Shown: positions 1 to 7,209, numbered from the stretch's first letter. The stretch: DNA of 15,134 bases from Methanosarcina sp. UBA402 (GCA_002509325.1 DADO01000148.1:11215-26348); one strand, 5' to 3'. The notes: generated from the letters alone by a model not told the origin. Program-made: numbers and translations.

Positions 1-323
1 AAAAGCTAATTTGAGATCCTCTACATGAAGCCAAAGCATAACGAAAAGTATATTGGAGAAGTTGACGTTTATATTTCCTAGGCTGAAGACCCAGGGGTTT
101 TATGCTTCGTAATATAAATAGCTTATGAAAAAATTATATATCGAATCTGATTTAAAATAAAAGTTGAAGCAGTAGAAAATAAAAAAAGTAATAATAGAAA
201 AGCAGTAAATACTTTAACGAAAAAGTATCTCCGCTTTATAATTTTGAAACATGATATATGAAACATGCTATATTATAGAAAGCTTGTGTGCGGAAAATTT
301 TACAGGTGTGTTAGAGGTATACG
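1..323. other. AT-rich left-edge spacer, no gene recognised
   Basis: No recognisable gene lies here. A weak 13-codon frame on the minus strand runs from an ATG at 39 off the left edge, but it has no ribosome binding site and no recognisable residues. CCTAGG (about 79-84) and CCCAGG (about 92-97) could form a small imperfect hairpin. A 14-bp imperfect tandem duplication, TGAAACATGATATA then TGAAACATGCTATA, occupies 245-272 just before the first gene and forms part of its likely promoter. Confidence 0.6.
268..275 (+). promoter_or_regulatory. Candidate TATA box for the 324-647 gene
   Basis: CTATATTA is a reasonable archaeal TATA box and would place transcription start near 295-300. It lies at the end of the second copy of a 14-bp tandem duplication (245-272), so the duplication may have doubled a promoter-proximal element. 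The gene's Shine-Dalgarno GAGGT is at 314-318. Assigned by position and composition only. Confidence 0.35.
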
Positions 324-647
324 ATGGAGACTAGAGATACGATATTTCTTGTTGTGATGGTTCTGTCATCTTTTCTTCTATCCTTTGAGTGGCTTAGAAG
401 GTTTACATACGAACCCACAAATCCCCTAATAATTCTCTCGGTTATGGTCCTGATAGGAACGCTATCTGTTATGCTCATTTCTATTAACAATAAGCTTCAA
501 GAGCTCGAAGATAAAATGGAAGCAAAGGACCGCACTCTCAAGATCAACATGGAGAGTACGGGAATGAAGATCGAAGAAAAAATGAATGAGCTCTCAAGCA
601 AAGTTGACAATGCAGTTTACGAATTTAACCGGAGAAAGTACCATTAA
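324..647 (+). CDS. Small two-helix membrane protein with C-terminal coiled coil
   Basis: This 107-residue protein is not recognised as a named family. Two hydrophobic segments are visible, at about residues 5-22 and 33-54, joined by a short loop containing EWLRRFTYEPTNP. From about residue 55 to 100 the chain is highly charged with heptad-like spacing (KLQELEDKMEAK through MKIEEKMNELSSKV), which suggests a cytoplasmic coiled coil anchored by a membrane hairpin. The ATG is supported by GAGGT at 314-318, five bases upstream. No signal peptidase site or catalytic motif is evident. It appears monocistronic, followed by a hairpin at 654-675. A scaffold or membrane-tethering role would be guesswork. 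That it is a real gene rests on the ribosome binding site and the coherent membrane/coiled-coil architecture. Confidence 0.7.
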   Translation: METRDTIFLVVMVLSSFLLSFEWLRRFTYEPTNPLIILSVMVLIGTLSVMLISINNKLQELEDKMEAKDRTLKINMESTGMKIEEKMNELSSKVDNAVYEFNRRKYH

Positions 648-653
648 ATTTTA

Positions 654-675
654 CTTATAATTCTATTTTTATAAG
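654..675 (+). terminator. Hairpin after the small membrane protein gene
   Basis: CTTATAA (654-660) and TTATAAG (669-675) form a perfect 7-bp stem with an 8-base loop, seven bases after the stop codon. T-rich sequence follows up to 700. The position fits a transcript 3' end, but an AT-only stem can arise by chance in such AT-rich DNA. Confidence 0.35.
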
Positions 676-701
676 GATGAAGTTTTCAAATTTTAATTTT
701 T

Positions 702-718
702 GAGCCTATCCCGAAACT
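702..718 (+). mobile_element. Solo inverted-repeat-end-like motif (GAGCCTATC type)
   Basis: GAGCCTATCCCGAAACT at 702-718 resembles the ends of the short element at 13406-13558, whose left end reads GAGCCTATCCAAAA and whose right end, reverse-complemented, reads GAGCCTATCTCAAAACT. The shared core GAGCCTATC-Y-C-R-AAACT suggests the terminal repeat of an insertion sequence or miniature element. I find no partner GATAGGCTC copy nearby, so it may be a solo end or a deletion remnant. The assignment is by similarity within this window only. Confidence 0.4.
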
Positions 719-1034
719 AATGTATTGAAGTTGCATAACAATCAATAGACTCCATCTCTTCTATGTGGACAAGGTACTTATCAGGAGATCTTGAATGAAC
801 AATTAAACAAAGGTTATGACTCGAAGAAAAATAGACCTTTCTCATTGTTTTACTGATACAAGGAATATTCCTGCTAAAAAAGAGAACATCGGTAATGAAG
901 GCTAAAAGATAAAGGCTAAAAGAAAGTAAAAAGATAAAACCAGTAGAAAACTAAACCAGGTTTTGGGATGAGCTTAGTATAATTATGTGTTAACCATAAG
1001 TTTTATAGCTAATAATTTTGAAAGCAATTATATT

Positions 1035-1040
1035 GGTGAT
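1035..1040 (+). promoter_or_regulatory. Shine-Dalgarno fixing the purH TTG start
   Basis: GGTGAT matches the anti-Shine-Dalgarno of archaeal 16S rRNA and ends three bases before TTG at 1044. The same arrangement (GGTGAT, four bases, GTG) recurs before the regulator at 3718, which supports reading both as true non-ATG starts. Confidence 0.7.
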
Positions 1041-1043
1041 TTT

Positions 1044-2660
1044 TTGGTAAAAAGGGCACTGCTCAGCGTCTCAGACAAGACAGGAATTGTAGAATTCGCA
1101 CGCGGGCTTGAATCACTTGGCGTGAAGATAATCTCAACAGGCGGGACAGCGAAAAATCTTCGCGACGCCGGCATAGAAGTTACCGATGTCTCAGAAATTA
1201 CGGGCTTTCCGGAGATGATGGGAGGAAGGGTCAAAACTCTCCATCCAAGAATCCATGGCGGGCTCTTATGCCTTCGAGAGAGCGAGGAACAGATGGCTGA
1301 GGCTGTAAAAGAAGATATCTCCCTCATTGATATGGTGGTTGTAAACCTCTATCCGTTTGAGGTAACGGTTTCGAAAGAAGGCGTGGAGCTTGAGGAAGCC
1401 ATTGAGAATATAGATATCGGGGGCCCAACCCTTCTTCGTTCGGCAGCTAAAAACTACCTTTCGGTTACAGTACTCTCCAACCCTTCGGATTACGGGCATG
1501 TCCTCAAAGAACTGCGCTCAACCGGGGTAATTTCAGAGTCAACTCGGGCTGCCCTTGCAGTTAAGGCTTTTAGACATACTGCGGACTACGATGCAGCGAT
1601 TGATACCTACATGAGCAGAACCTTGCTCGGAGAAGAAGTACTCCGCCTGAATTTTACTGACGGCGTAAAACTCCGCTATGGAGAAAACTGGCATCAGAAA
1701 GCCTATTTCTATAAGGATCCGAAAATCGAAGGCCCTGCCCTGGCAAAAGCCGTCCAGTTGCACGGAAAAGAACTCTCCTATAATAACTATGTGGATGCCG
1801 ACAACGCCCTTCAGACGGTAAAAGAACTTGGAAATGCTTATCCTGCGGTGGCAATCGTAAAACACAACAATCCATGCGGGCTTGCTACCGGCAGCACCCT
1901 CCTGCAGGCTCTTCAGGCTGCCTGGGACGGAGACCCTATTTCAGCTTACGGAAGTATAATATGTACTAATGAGGTCTTTGACCTTGAGGCTGCAACTTTT
2001 CTGAATGGAAAATTTGTGGAAATCATTCTTGCTCCTGACTTCAAGCACGATGCCCTCGAATACCTGAAAAACAAAAGTGAAAACCTCAGGCTCCTTAAAC
2101 TGCCTGAGCTCAGAGAAGGTTTCGGGACAGACTGTACATATAAGTATGTAATCGGAGGAATGCTCAAGCAAAGCCGTGATATCGGGCTCTACGAAAAATG
2201 GGAATCTGTCACAGACCTGCCCTATCCTGAAGAGAAACGCCCTCTCTCGGAATTCTGCCTGAAAGCCTGTAAGACAACTAAATCCAATGCAGTGATCCTT
2301 GCTTACGAATACGAGCCAGGATTTTTCATGGTACTTGCTATGGGCGCAGGGCAACCGAATAGGGTAGACTCGATTCGTAAACTGTCAGCCACAAAAGCTG
2401 TCGAAAATCTCAAGGTAATTTACGAACGGGAACAACCTGCAGCCTCCTTTGAGGCATATTGCCAGAAAATTATGTCGGAGTGCGTAATGGTCTCAGATGC
2501 CTTTTTCCCCTTTGATGACAGCATAATTTATGCCGCACAGAATAATATCCGTTATATAGTTTCTCCAGGCGGATCAATTCGGGACGGCGAAGTCATTGCT
2601 GCTGCAAACCGGCTTGGAGTCGCCATGGTCTTTACAGGCATGCGCCACTTCCTCCATTAA
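1044..2660 (+). CDS. purH: Bifunctional AICAR formyltransferase / IMP cyclohydrolase
   Basis: PurH catalyses the last two steps of de novo purine synthesis: formylation of AICAR with 10-formyl-tetrahydrofolate (or an archaeal equivalent), then cyclisation of FAICAR to IMP. The N-terminal methylglyoxal-synthase-like cyclohydrolase domain shows LLSVSDKTG (6-14), STGGT (31-35) and GGRVKTLHP (60-68). The transformylase part has the catalytic KHNNPCG (K273, H274), GAGQPNRVDSIRK, SDAFFPFDD and PGGSIRDGEVI, ending in MVFTGMRHFLH. From TTG at 1044 it is 538 residues, a normal full length. I choose this TTG because GGTGAT sits at 1035-1040 and the protein then starts, as in homologues, just before VKRALLSVSDK. 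The upstream GTG at 987 would add 19 atypical residues without a ribosome binding site. It appears monocistronic. Many archaea use PurP and PurO instead, so this is the bacterial-type fused enzyme. Confidence 0.96.
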   Translation: MVKRALLSVSDKTGIVEFARGLESLGVKIISTGGTAKNLRDAGIEVTDVSEITGFPEMMGGRVKTLHPRIHGGLLCLRESEEQMAEAVKEDISLIDMVVVNLYPFEVTVSKEGVELEEAIENIDIGGPTLLRSAAKNYLSVTVLSNPSDYGHVLKELRSTGVISESTRAALAVKAFRHTADYDAAIDTYMSRTLLGEEVLRLNFTDGVKLRYGENWHQKAYFYKDPKIEGPALAKAVQLHGKELSYNNYVDADNALQTVKELGNAYPAVAIVKHNNPCGLATGSTLLQALQAAWDGDPISAYGSIICTNEVFDLEAATFLNGKFVEIILAPDFKHDALEYLKNKSENLRLLKLPELREGFGTDCTYKYVIGGMLKQSRDIGLYEKWESVTDLPYPEEKRPLSEFCLKACKTTKSNAVILAYEYEPGFFMVLAMGAGQPNRVDSIRKLSATKAVENLKVIYEREQPAASFEAYCQKIMSECVMVSDAFFPFDDSIIYAAQNNIRYIVSPGGSIRDGEVIAAANRLGVAMVFTGMRHFLH

Positions 2661-2887
2661 AAACCTTTTTGGGTAATCAATAAATAAGAGAACAAACTGA
2701 AGCCAGAACCCGAATAACCCTGCCTTCTAAGGAACATTAATTTCTTTGAATAACAGGCACAAATAAATGAAAGTACTTGAAAACACTCTCATGCCAAATA
2801 CAGGGAAAACTTTAATTCTCAAGCTTAACCTCAAGAAGTCTTCGCACTAAGTTAGCACCTGTGTTGATTAACGGAAGAAAATAGTGA

Positions 2888-3050
2888 TTTTAAATTCAAT
2901 AGAAGAGAGCTATTTTATGATTTATACATAAAATCAAATGTAGAGCTGCAAATTCTATCAGGACTACATGATCAAATTAACTGTCTTTCTATTGAATTTA
3001 CCTCTATTGATTTTAATCTCTATTGAATTTAACCTCTATTGAATTTAACC
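2888..3050. repeat. Nested inverted repeat with degenerate 16-bp tandem units
   Basis: TAAATTCAATAGAA on the left arm (within 2890-2905) is the reverse complement of TTCTATTGAATTTA at 2987-3000. The right arm is then repeated in tandem as CTCTATTGAATTTAAC-like units of about 16 bp up to 3050, the last two nearly identical and an earlier one degenerate (TCTATTGATTTTAAT). Inside the loop, ATTTTATG (2912-2919) and CATAAAAT (2927-2934) form a second, 8-bp stem. GTTGATTAACGG (about 2863-2874) and TTATTAATCAAAG (about 3055-3067) may extend the outer arms. The design resembles a decayed miniature inverted-repeat element. Confidence 0.6.
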
Positions 3051-3160
3051 GCTGTTATTAATCAAAGTTGCGCTGGCACACCTTCTGCTGCAATCAACTG
3101 GATATTCAGTTGAAATAGAGATCTGTTATAGATTGAATACTCCTGTTTAATTGTTAATCT

Positions 3161-3210
3161 ATTAACTCGTTACAGATTAACTCGTTACAGATTAACTCGT
3201 TACAGATTAA
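3161..3210. repeat. 15-bp tandem repeat, three perfect copies
   Basis: ATTAACTCGTTACAG occurs three times head to tail (3161-3175, 3176-3190, 3191-3205) and is followed by a partial ATTAA. There is no spacing between units, so this is a minisatellite and not a CRISPR. A related TTGTTAATCTATTAA lies just upstream. Confidence 0.9.
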
Positions 3211-3613
3211 ATTACTCTATTAATCTATTGAATATATTTTTCATTTAAATTCTTACATACCCCTATAAATTATTTATTATATATCCCAATTATAAATATT
3301 AATTTTTTAATTATGTATCCGTCTTTATTTTCTGGAATCAATTCTGAGATTTATATTAGTAGAATAACCTAATATCATTAACATATATATTTTTTTTGGA
3401 TATTGTGGAAAATTATTCAAGAAGATGATTTGTATTTTCGAAAGATAGCTGCGTAAAATCATGAATAGGAGAAAAAATTACTACAGCAGAATACACACTC
3501 AAAAAAGATAATATATATTGAATTCGTATAGTGTTTTAGCAATACTATATCATCAAGATACAACAATCCCCCTTAACTCAATATAAAAAAATATAGGAAT
3601 ATAAAACTTAAAT

Positions 3614-3621
3614 TTTATATA
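3614..3621 (+). promoter_or_regulatory. TATA box of the winged-helix regulator gene
   Basis: TTTATATA is an exact match to the archaeal TATA consensus, preceded by an A/C-rich stretch that could act as BRE. A start about 26 bases downstream of its centre predicts transcription from about 3640-3646, giving an untranslated leader of about 75 bases before the GTG at 3718. Confidence 0.6.
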
Positions 3622-3632
3622 TAGTCAATCAA

Positions 3633-3649
3633 AAACAAGGAACTTGTTT
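3633..3649. promoter_or_regulatory. Candidate operator palindrome at the predicted transcription start
   Basis: AAACAAG-GAA-CTTGTTT is a perfect 7-bp inverted repeat with a 3-base centre. Its centre at 3641 coincides with the transcription start predicted from the TATA box at 3614-3621. A dimeric winged-helix protein could bind here and block initiation. Autoregulation by the adjacent gene is inferred from position only. Confidence 0.45.
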
Positions 3650-3696
3650 ACGAGTATCAAACCCCGATATCTCCAGAAACACATACAAAATAATTA

Positions 3697-3720
3697 GTGA
3701 TAAAAGTGGTGATAAAAGTG
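3697..3720 (+). repeat. 12-bp tandem duplication creating SD and start codon
   Basis: GTGATAAAAGTG occurs twice in direct succession (3697-3708 and 3709-3720). The junction GTG-GTGAT creates the Shine-Dalgarno GGTGAT at 3708-3713, and the end of the second copy is the GTG used as start at 3718. Without the duplication there would be no GGTGAT at this place. Confidence 0.8.
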
Positions 3721-4503
3721 AAATCTGGCGGACTTTTAAGCGTTCTCACCTTTTCTGAAAAAAGGAAGGACATACTATTCCTACTTCAGGAGAATCCAAG
3801 AACTCTTTCAGATATCAGGGATTACTTTAAGGTAAGGTCACCTGAGATCCTGCCTCGTCTTAAAGAAATGGAAGCCGCAAATTTGATTATCAGACAGGAT
3901 GGGGTTTATCAGTTAACGACCTTAGGGAAGGTTTCAGTCATACATTACAAGCCCTTCCTGGATACTCTCATTGCTATAGAAACAAACGAAGATTTCTGGA
4001 GAGACCATGACCTTGATGCGATTCCTGAGACATTGTTAAACAGGATTCAGGAGCTTAAAGAGTGCAGAACTGTAAGAGATGAACATGAGCATATTTACGA
4101 CACCCATAAGGCATTTCTGGAAAATGTGATTTCTTCTACTCGTTTCATGGGATTTACATCCATTTTTTTTCCAAGCCATCCCCAAATGTTCCTGGAATTG
4201 GCCCGCAATAATATTCCGATTTCCATAATTGTTACCCCAAACGTATTTTTCAAAATAAAAAGTGAGCATAGTGTTGAAATTGAAGAATTCCTTAAATTTA
4301 AGCACACAAGTTTCCATGTATATGATAATGCAACGATAGCCTTTGTAGTAACAAATCGTTTCCTATCACTTTCATTGTTTTTCAAAAACGGAACCTTCGA
4401 CCCTCGAAATGACCTCATGGGTTTTGACTCGTCCTCAATCAAATGGGGAGAGGATCTTTTTAAACATTATAAAGAGAACTCGATTGAGATAAAGAATCTA
4501 TAA
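3718..4503 (+). CDS. Winged-helix regulator, DUF1724 / methanogenesis-regulator type
   Basis: This 261-residue protein has the architecture of Methanosarcina transcription factors such as the Msr family and MreA. The N-terminal winged helix-turn-helix (about 1-75) includes LSVLTFSEKRKDILFLL, a recognition region around IRDYFKVRSPEILPRLKEM and the wing DGVYQLTTLGK. A linker with an acidic-aromatic stretch follows (ETNEDFWRDHDLDAIP), then the DUF1724-like sensor domain (about 120-245), including STRFMGFTSIFFPSHPQMF and a FFKNGTFDPRNDLMGFDSSSIKWGEDLF stretch near the C terminus (given here only as a landmark). The GTG at 3718 is chosen because GGTGAT lies four bases before it; an earlier GTG at 3697 has no ribosome binding site. 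It appears monocistronic with a palindrome on its promoter. Target genes and ligand cannot be read from the sequence. Confidence 0.85.
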   Translation: MKSGGLLSVLTFSEKRKDILFLLQENPRTLSDIRDYFKVRSPEILPRLKEMEAANLIIRQDGVYQLTTLGKVSVIHYKPFLDTLIAIETNEDFWRDHDLDAIPETLLNRIQELKECRTVRDEHEHIYDTHKAFLENVISSTRFMGFTSIFFPSHPQMFLELARNNIPISIIVTPNVFFKIKSEHSVEIEEFLKFKHTSFHVYDNATIAFVVTNRFLSLSLFFKNGTFDPRNDLMGFDSSSIKWGEDLFKHYKENSIEIKNL

Positions 4504-4512
4504 AGCCTGCTG

Positions 4513-4534
4513 AAGATTTCTTTCCAGAAATCTT
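4513..4534 (+). terminator. Strong hairpin after the regulator gene
   Basis: AAGATTTCT (4513-4521) and AGAAATCTT (4526-4534) form a perfect 9-bp stem with a TTCC loop, ten bases after the stop codon. No long T tract follows directly, so it may stabilise the 3' end or act together with the second hairpin at 4570-4592. Confidence 0.5.
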
Positions 4535-4569
4535 AGAATTAGATAGGGAAAATAGGGATTTGTGTATTC

Positions 4570-4592
4570 ATCCCGGGAAAATACCGGGGGAT
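4570..4592. terminator. GC-rich hairpin between convergent genes
   Basis: ATCCCGG and CCGGGGGAT around an AAAATA-containing loop make an imperfect but GC-rich stem in otherwise AT-rich DNA, between the convergent regulator and prenyltransferase genes. A T6 run lies at 4611-4616 on the plus strand. It could serve either strand as a terminator. It is about 80 bases past the prenyltransferase stop. Confidence 0.35.
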
Positions 4593-4670
4593 TGGATCGC
4601 TTTCTCTAAGATTTTTTGCCTGCTTTGTTGCTTTCGCACTTAAGCATAGATCTTATGCCAGGTACGTGCT

Positions 4671-5594
4671 TTATACTAGGAAAGTACTTGCAATAGTTCT
4701 CAGTCCGAGAATTGAGGTTGATTCTCCATCCACAAGAATGGTTCTTTCAAATTTCCGGAAAAGAGGTTCTTCATCATCAGCTTTTGTATAGTTCTGGATG
4801 CAGATCAGCCCACATATGAAGCTGTAGAGGACTATGAAAGGTTCGAAAGCAAGAACCCCATTAATTAGAGCAATGCCAAGTATCACGTGGGAGAGCAGGT
4901 GCAATCCGAGAAGGAAATTGTGGGTATTTCGTGCCCCAAGGCTCACAGGAAGGGTTTTGATACCTGCGAGAGTGTCTCCTTTGATATCTTTGAAATCATA
5001 GATGGCAGAATTGATAAAGAGCTTGACTCCAAAGAAGGTGAAAACCAGGACTATAGGGAGCGTGCTGCTACAGGTGCTGCCTGCAAGCCCTGCGATGAAA
5101 ATTCCCCAGGTGAAACCTACAACAAGGTTTTTAACTCCAAGCCCCCCTTTGAGTTTCAAAGCGAATTTTCCGATTTTAATACCTTTACTGTAAAGGAAAC
5201 CGGTTATGAAAGGTAAGAATGCAAGTGCAATCATTCCTTCTTTTGCCAGTATATAACTCCCTATCATAAAGGTAAGTATAGAGGCTACAAGCCCTATTTC
5301 CTTTCTTGAGCCACTTAGTTCCTTCCTGTTTACAACATCTTCTTCGGAACCAAGTGCCCTATCGAGCGTATATACGCTGTAGATTACGAGTCCTCCAGCA
5401 ATGCAGGTGAATATACTGGAATTGATTTGAAGCAGGAGGAAAGCAATATGAATTCGCAATGCGCCCGAAAATGCAACAAGAACAGAACTCTTTAAGAGTT
5501 CGAGTGTAGCATTCTTTTGCCTGAATTCAGTGGAATTCTTCTGTCTGTACCTTAGAAAACGTTCAAAACTTCCGAAAAATACATTGGAGCTCAT
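4671..5594 (-). CDS. UbiA-family membrane prenyltransferase
   Basis: This 307-residue polytopic membrane protein (about seven or eight hydrophobic segments from residue 35 on) belongs to the UbiA superfamily, which transfers polyprenyl chains from diphosphates to aromatic, glycerol-phosphate or other acceptors. The first Asp-rich site is atypical, YSVYTLDRALGSEED (D78, E84-D86), in place of NDxxDxxxD. The second is clear: YDFKDIKGDTLAGIKTLP (D200, D203, D207). The ATG at 5594 lacks a close ribosome binding site; the nearest GGTG is 16 bases upstream. It is convergent with the regulator and divergent from the permease remnant. In Methanosarcina, candidate roles would include lipid or methanophenazine side-chain chemistry, but nothing in the neighbourhood decides this. 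It is not a clear match to the archaeal DGGGP synthase. Confidence 0.82.
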   Translation of the reverse strand: MSSNVFFGSFERFLRYRQKNSTEFRQKNATLELLKSSVLVAFSGALRIHIAFLLLQINSSIFTCIAGGLVIYSVYTLDRALGSEEDVVNRKELSGSRKEIGLVASILTFMIGSYILAKEGMIALAFLPFITGFLYSKGIKIGKFALKLKGGLGVKNLVVGFTWGIFIAGLAGSTCSSTLPIVLVFTFFGVKLFINSAIYDFKDIKGDTLAGIKTLPVSLGARNTHNFLLGLHLLSHVILGIALINGVLAFEPFIVLYSFICGLICIQNYTKADDEEPLFRKFERTILVDGESTSILGLRTIASTFLV

Positions 5595-5690
5595 AAAAGT
5601 AATATTGGAGCACCTTCAAATATTATTTACCTGATAGAAGGTTTTACAATGTATATAGAATAAGAGAAGCTAACTACAATTAGAGAAATA

Positions 5691-5777
5691 AACTAGTATT
5701 TAGCTAAGTAAACTAGTATTTAGCTAAGTAAACTAGTATTAGCTAAATAAACTATTATTAGCTAAGTAAACTAATAA
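5691..5777. repeat. 19-20-bp tandem array between ubiA-like gene and permease
   Basis: The unit AACTAGTATTTAGCTAAGTA (5691-5710, 5711-5730) is followed by two 19-bp variants (5731-5749, 5750-5768) and a partial fifth copy, AACTAATAA. The array occupies the middle of the 299-base divergent spacer, so changes in copy number would alter promoter spacing. The rest of the spacer is AT-rich with no gene. Confidence 0.9.
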
Positions 5778-5893
5778 CTGACTTAGAATAAAATTATACT
5801 TCCGCCATTTTATAAAAAAGAAACAGGCATACTTTTTTTATATAAAATCTGAATATTTACAGGAGTCAATATTATAAAAATTAAATAAATTTA

Positions 5894-7199
5894 TTGAGTG
5901 GCACTAATGGAAATCCTGGAAAATTATTCAAATTACGCCAGAACAAAACGGATCCCAAAATCGAGATCCTTGCCGGGCTGACTACATTTGTAACAATGGC
6001 TTACATAATTTTTGTAAACCCCACTGTCCTTAGCAGCACAGGTATGGATTTCGGAGCCGTGATGGTTGCACCTGTCTCTCAGCGGCAATCGGAACTCTTA
6101 TTATGGGCCAATGGGCCAATTATCCATTTGCCCTTGCTCCGGGAATGGGTTTGAATGCCTTTTTGCATTTACGTAGTCCTCGGCATGAATATAAGCTGGC
6201 AAGTTGCCCTTACTGTGGTTCTCATTGATGAATATTATTTATCCTTTTGACATTGACAAGATTTAGAGAAAGCGTAGTAAACGAAATTCCCAAAAATCTC
6301 AAGATTGCAATAAGTGCAGGAATCGGCGTCTTCATTGCCTTTATCGGGTTTACAGGATCAAAGATTATCGTCCAGGACCCTAACACCTTTATAACGCTGG
6401 GGAATCTGAGAGAAACAACAGTACTTCTTTCAATTCTTGGCTTTACCCTTATGATAGTGCTGCAGGCTTACAGAGTTAGGGAAGTGATTCTCTGGGGAAT
6501 TATTGCAGTGGCTGTTCTGGGAATAGTTCTTGGGATTATAGAGATTCCTGACAGACTCATTTCAATGCCCCTTCTCTTGTTCCCATCGCTTTCAAGTTTG
6601 ATTTTCTCTCTCCTCACCAATCCTGACTTTTATGTAATCATGTTCACTTTTCTCTTTACGGACTTCTTTGATACAGTGGGTACGCTGGTTGGGGTTTCTT
6701 CCAGAGCGGATTTTCTGGATGAAGAGGGAAAGCTTCCCAAAGCCAAACAGGCTCTTATGGCTGATGCCATTGCCACATGTGCCGGTGCAGTTCTAGGAAC
6801 ATCTACTGTGACCACCTATGTTGAAAGTGCATCAGGAGTTGAAGAAGGTGGAAGAACAGGGCTTACAGCAGTTGTAGTGGCTGGACTGTTTTTACTAGCA
6901 ATTTTAATATCGCCCATAGCAGCTGTAATTCCGGGATATGCGACTTCCCCTGCCCTTATAATGGTCGGAATTATCATGATTCAGAGCTTAAGAGATCTCG
7001 ATTTTGATACCTGGACAGAGGTCGTCCCTGTGGTAGTTACTATTTTGATGATGACCTTCAGCTATTCAATTGCCGAAGGAATTGTCTGGGGCATAATTTC
7101 CTATACCGTGATAAAAGTCGGAAGCGAAAAATTCAAAGATATAAGTTTAATCATGGTTTTTTAACTTTAGTTTTCCTATTAAAAGAGATATATATCTAA
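5894..7199 (+). pseudogene. Broken NCS2/AzgA-like purine permease
   Basis: The pieces add up to a nucleobase (adenine/guanine/hypoxanthine) permease of the AzgA/PbuG branch of NCS2, about 430 residues. The opening piece carries EILAGLTTFVTMAYIIFVNP. The rest (from a TTG at 6247) carries IPKNLKIAISAGIGVFIAF, FTDFFDTVGTLVGVSSRA and a TSTVTTYVESASGVEEGGRT stretch, the family's signature regions. Reading in all frames, continuity is restored by one base at each of about 6070 (giving VATCLSAAIGTLIMG), 6160-6164 (GLNAFFAF), 6173 (TVVLGM), 6230 (DGILFILLTLT) and 7157-7162 (LTLVFLLKEIYI, stop at 7197-7199). A possible sixth is near 5927, which would let ATG 5907 be the ancestral start (MEILENYFKLRQ). 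All are contractions of short base runs. Either a recent pseudogene or sequence errors; as given it cannot make the full transporter. Confidence 0.88.
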
Positions 7200-7209
7200 A
7201 AAAAGCCAA

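Larger units (their letters stand above)
648..1043. other. Spacer before purH with solo IS-end-like motif
   Basis: No gene is supported in this 396-base stretch. It holds the hairpin at 654-675 and, at 702-717, GAGCCTATCCCGAAAC, which matches both ends of the inverted-repeat element at 13406-13558. An open frame of about 40 codons ends at a stop near 857, but it has no start with a ribosome binding site and no recognised residues. TTTTATAG at 1001-1008 could be the purH TATA box, which would make the purH leader very short. Confidence 0.5.
2661..3717. other. 1.06-kb non-coding region rich in repeats
   Basis: No reading frame here has a credible start or recognisable product. After purH comes CCTTTTTGGG (about 2666-2675), a short T tract that could help termination. 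Then follow a nested inverted repeat (about 2888-3050), a small hairpin TCAACTG/CAGTTGA (3094-3113), three 15-bp tandem repeats (3161-3205) and roughly 400 bases of very AT-rich DNA. The region ends with the promoter and palindrome of the regulator (3614-3649). Its length and low complexity resemble a long upstream regulatory region or decayed sequence. Confidence 0.6.

Noticed and set aside
1..39. Partial minus-strand gene at the left edge
   Set aside because: Only 13 codons are visible, with no ribosome binding site and no recognisable residues.
79..112. IS200/IS605 end or omega-RNA tail near CCCAGGGG
   Set aside because: The hairpin is short and mismatched and there is no tnpA or tnpB sequence in the window.
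734..857. Transposase fragment in the spacer before purH
   Set aside because: A frame of about 40 codons is open next to the IS-end-like motif, but no transposase motif is recognisable and it has no start signal.
987..1043. Longer PurH N terminus from GTG 987
   Set aside because: No ribosome binding site precedes it, the added residues are atypical, and TTG 1044 has GGTGAT at ideal spacing.
4887..5216. 109-codon plus-strand open frame opposite the prenyltransferase
   Set aside because: The composition is hydrophilic and unpatterned, and the minus-strand frame encodes a clear UbiA-family membrane protein.
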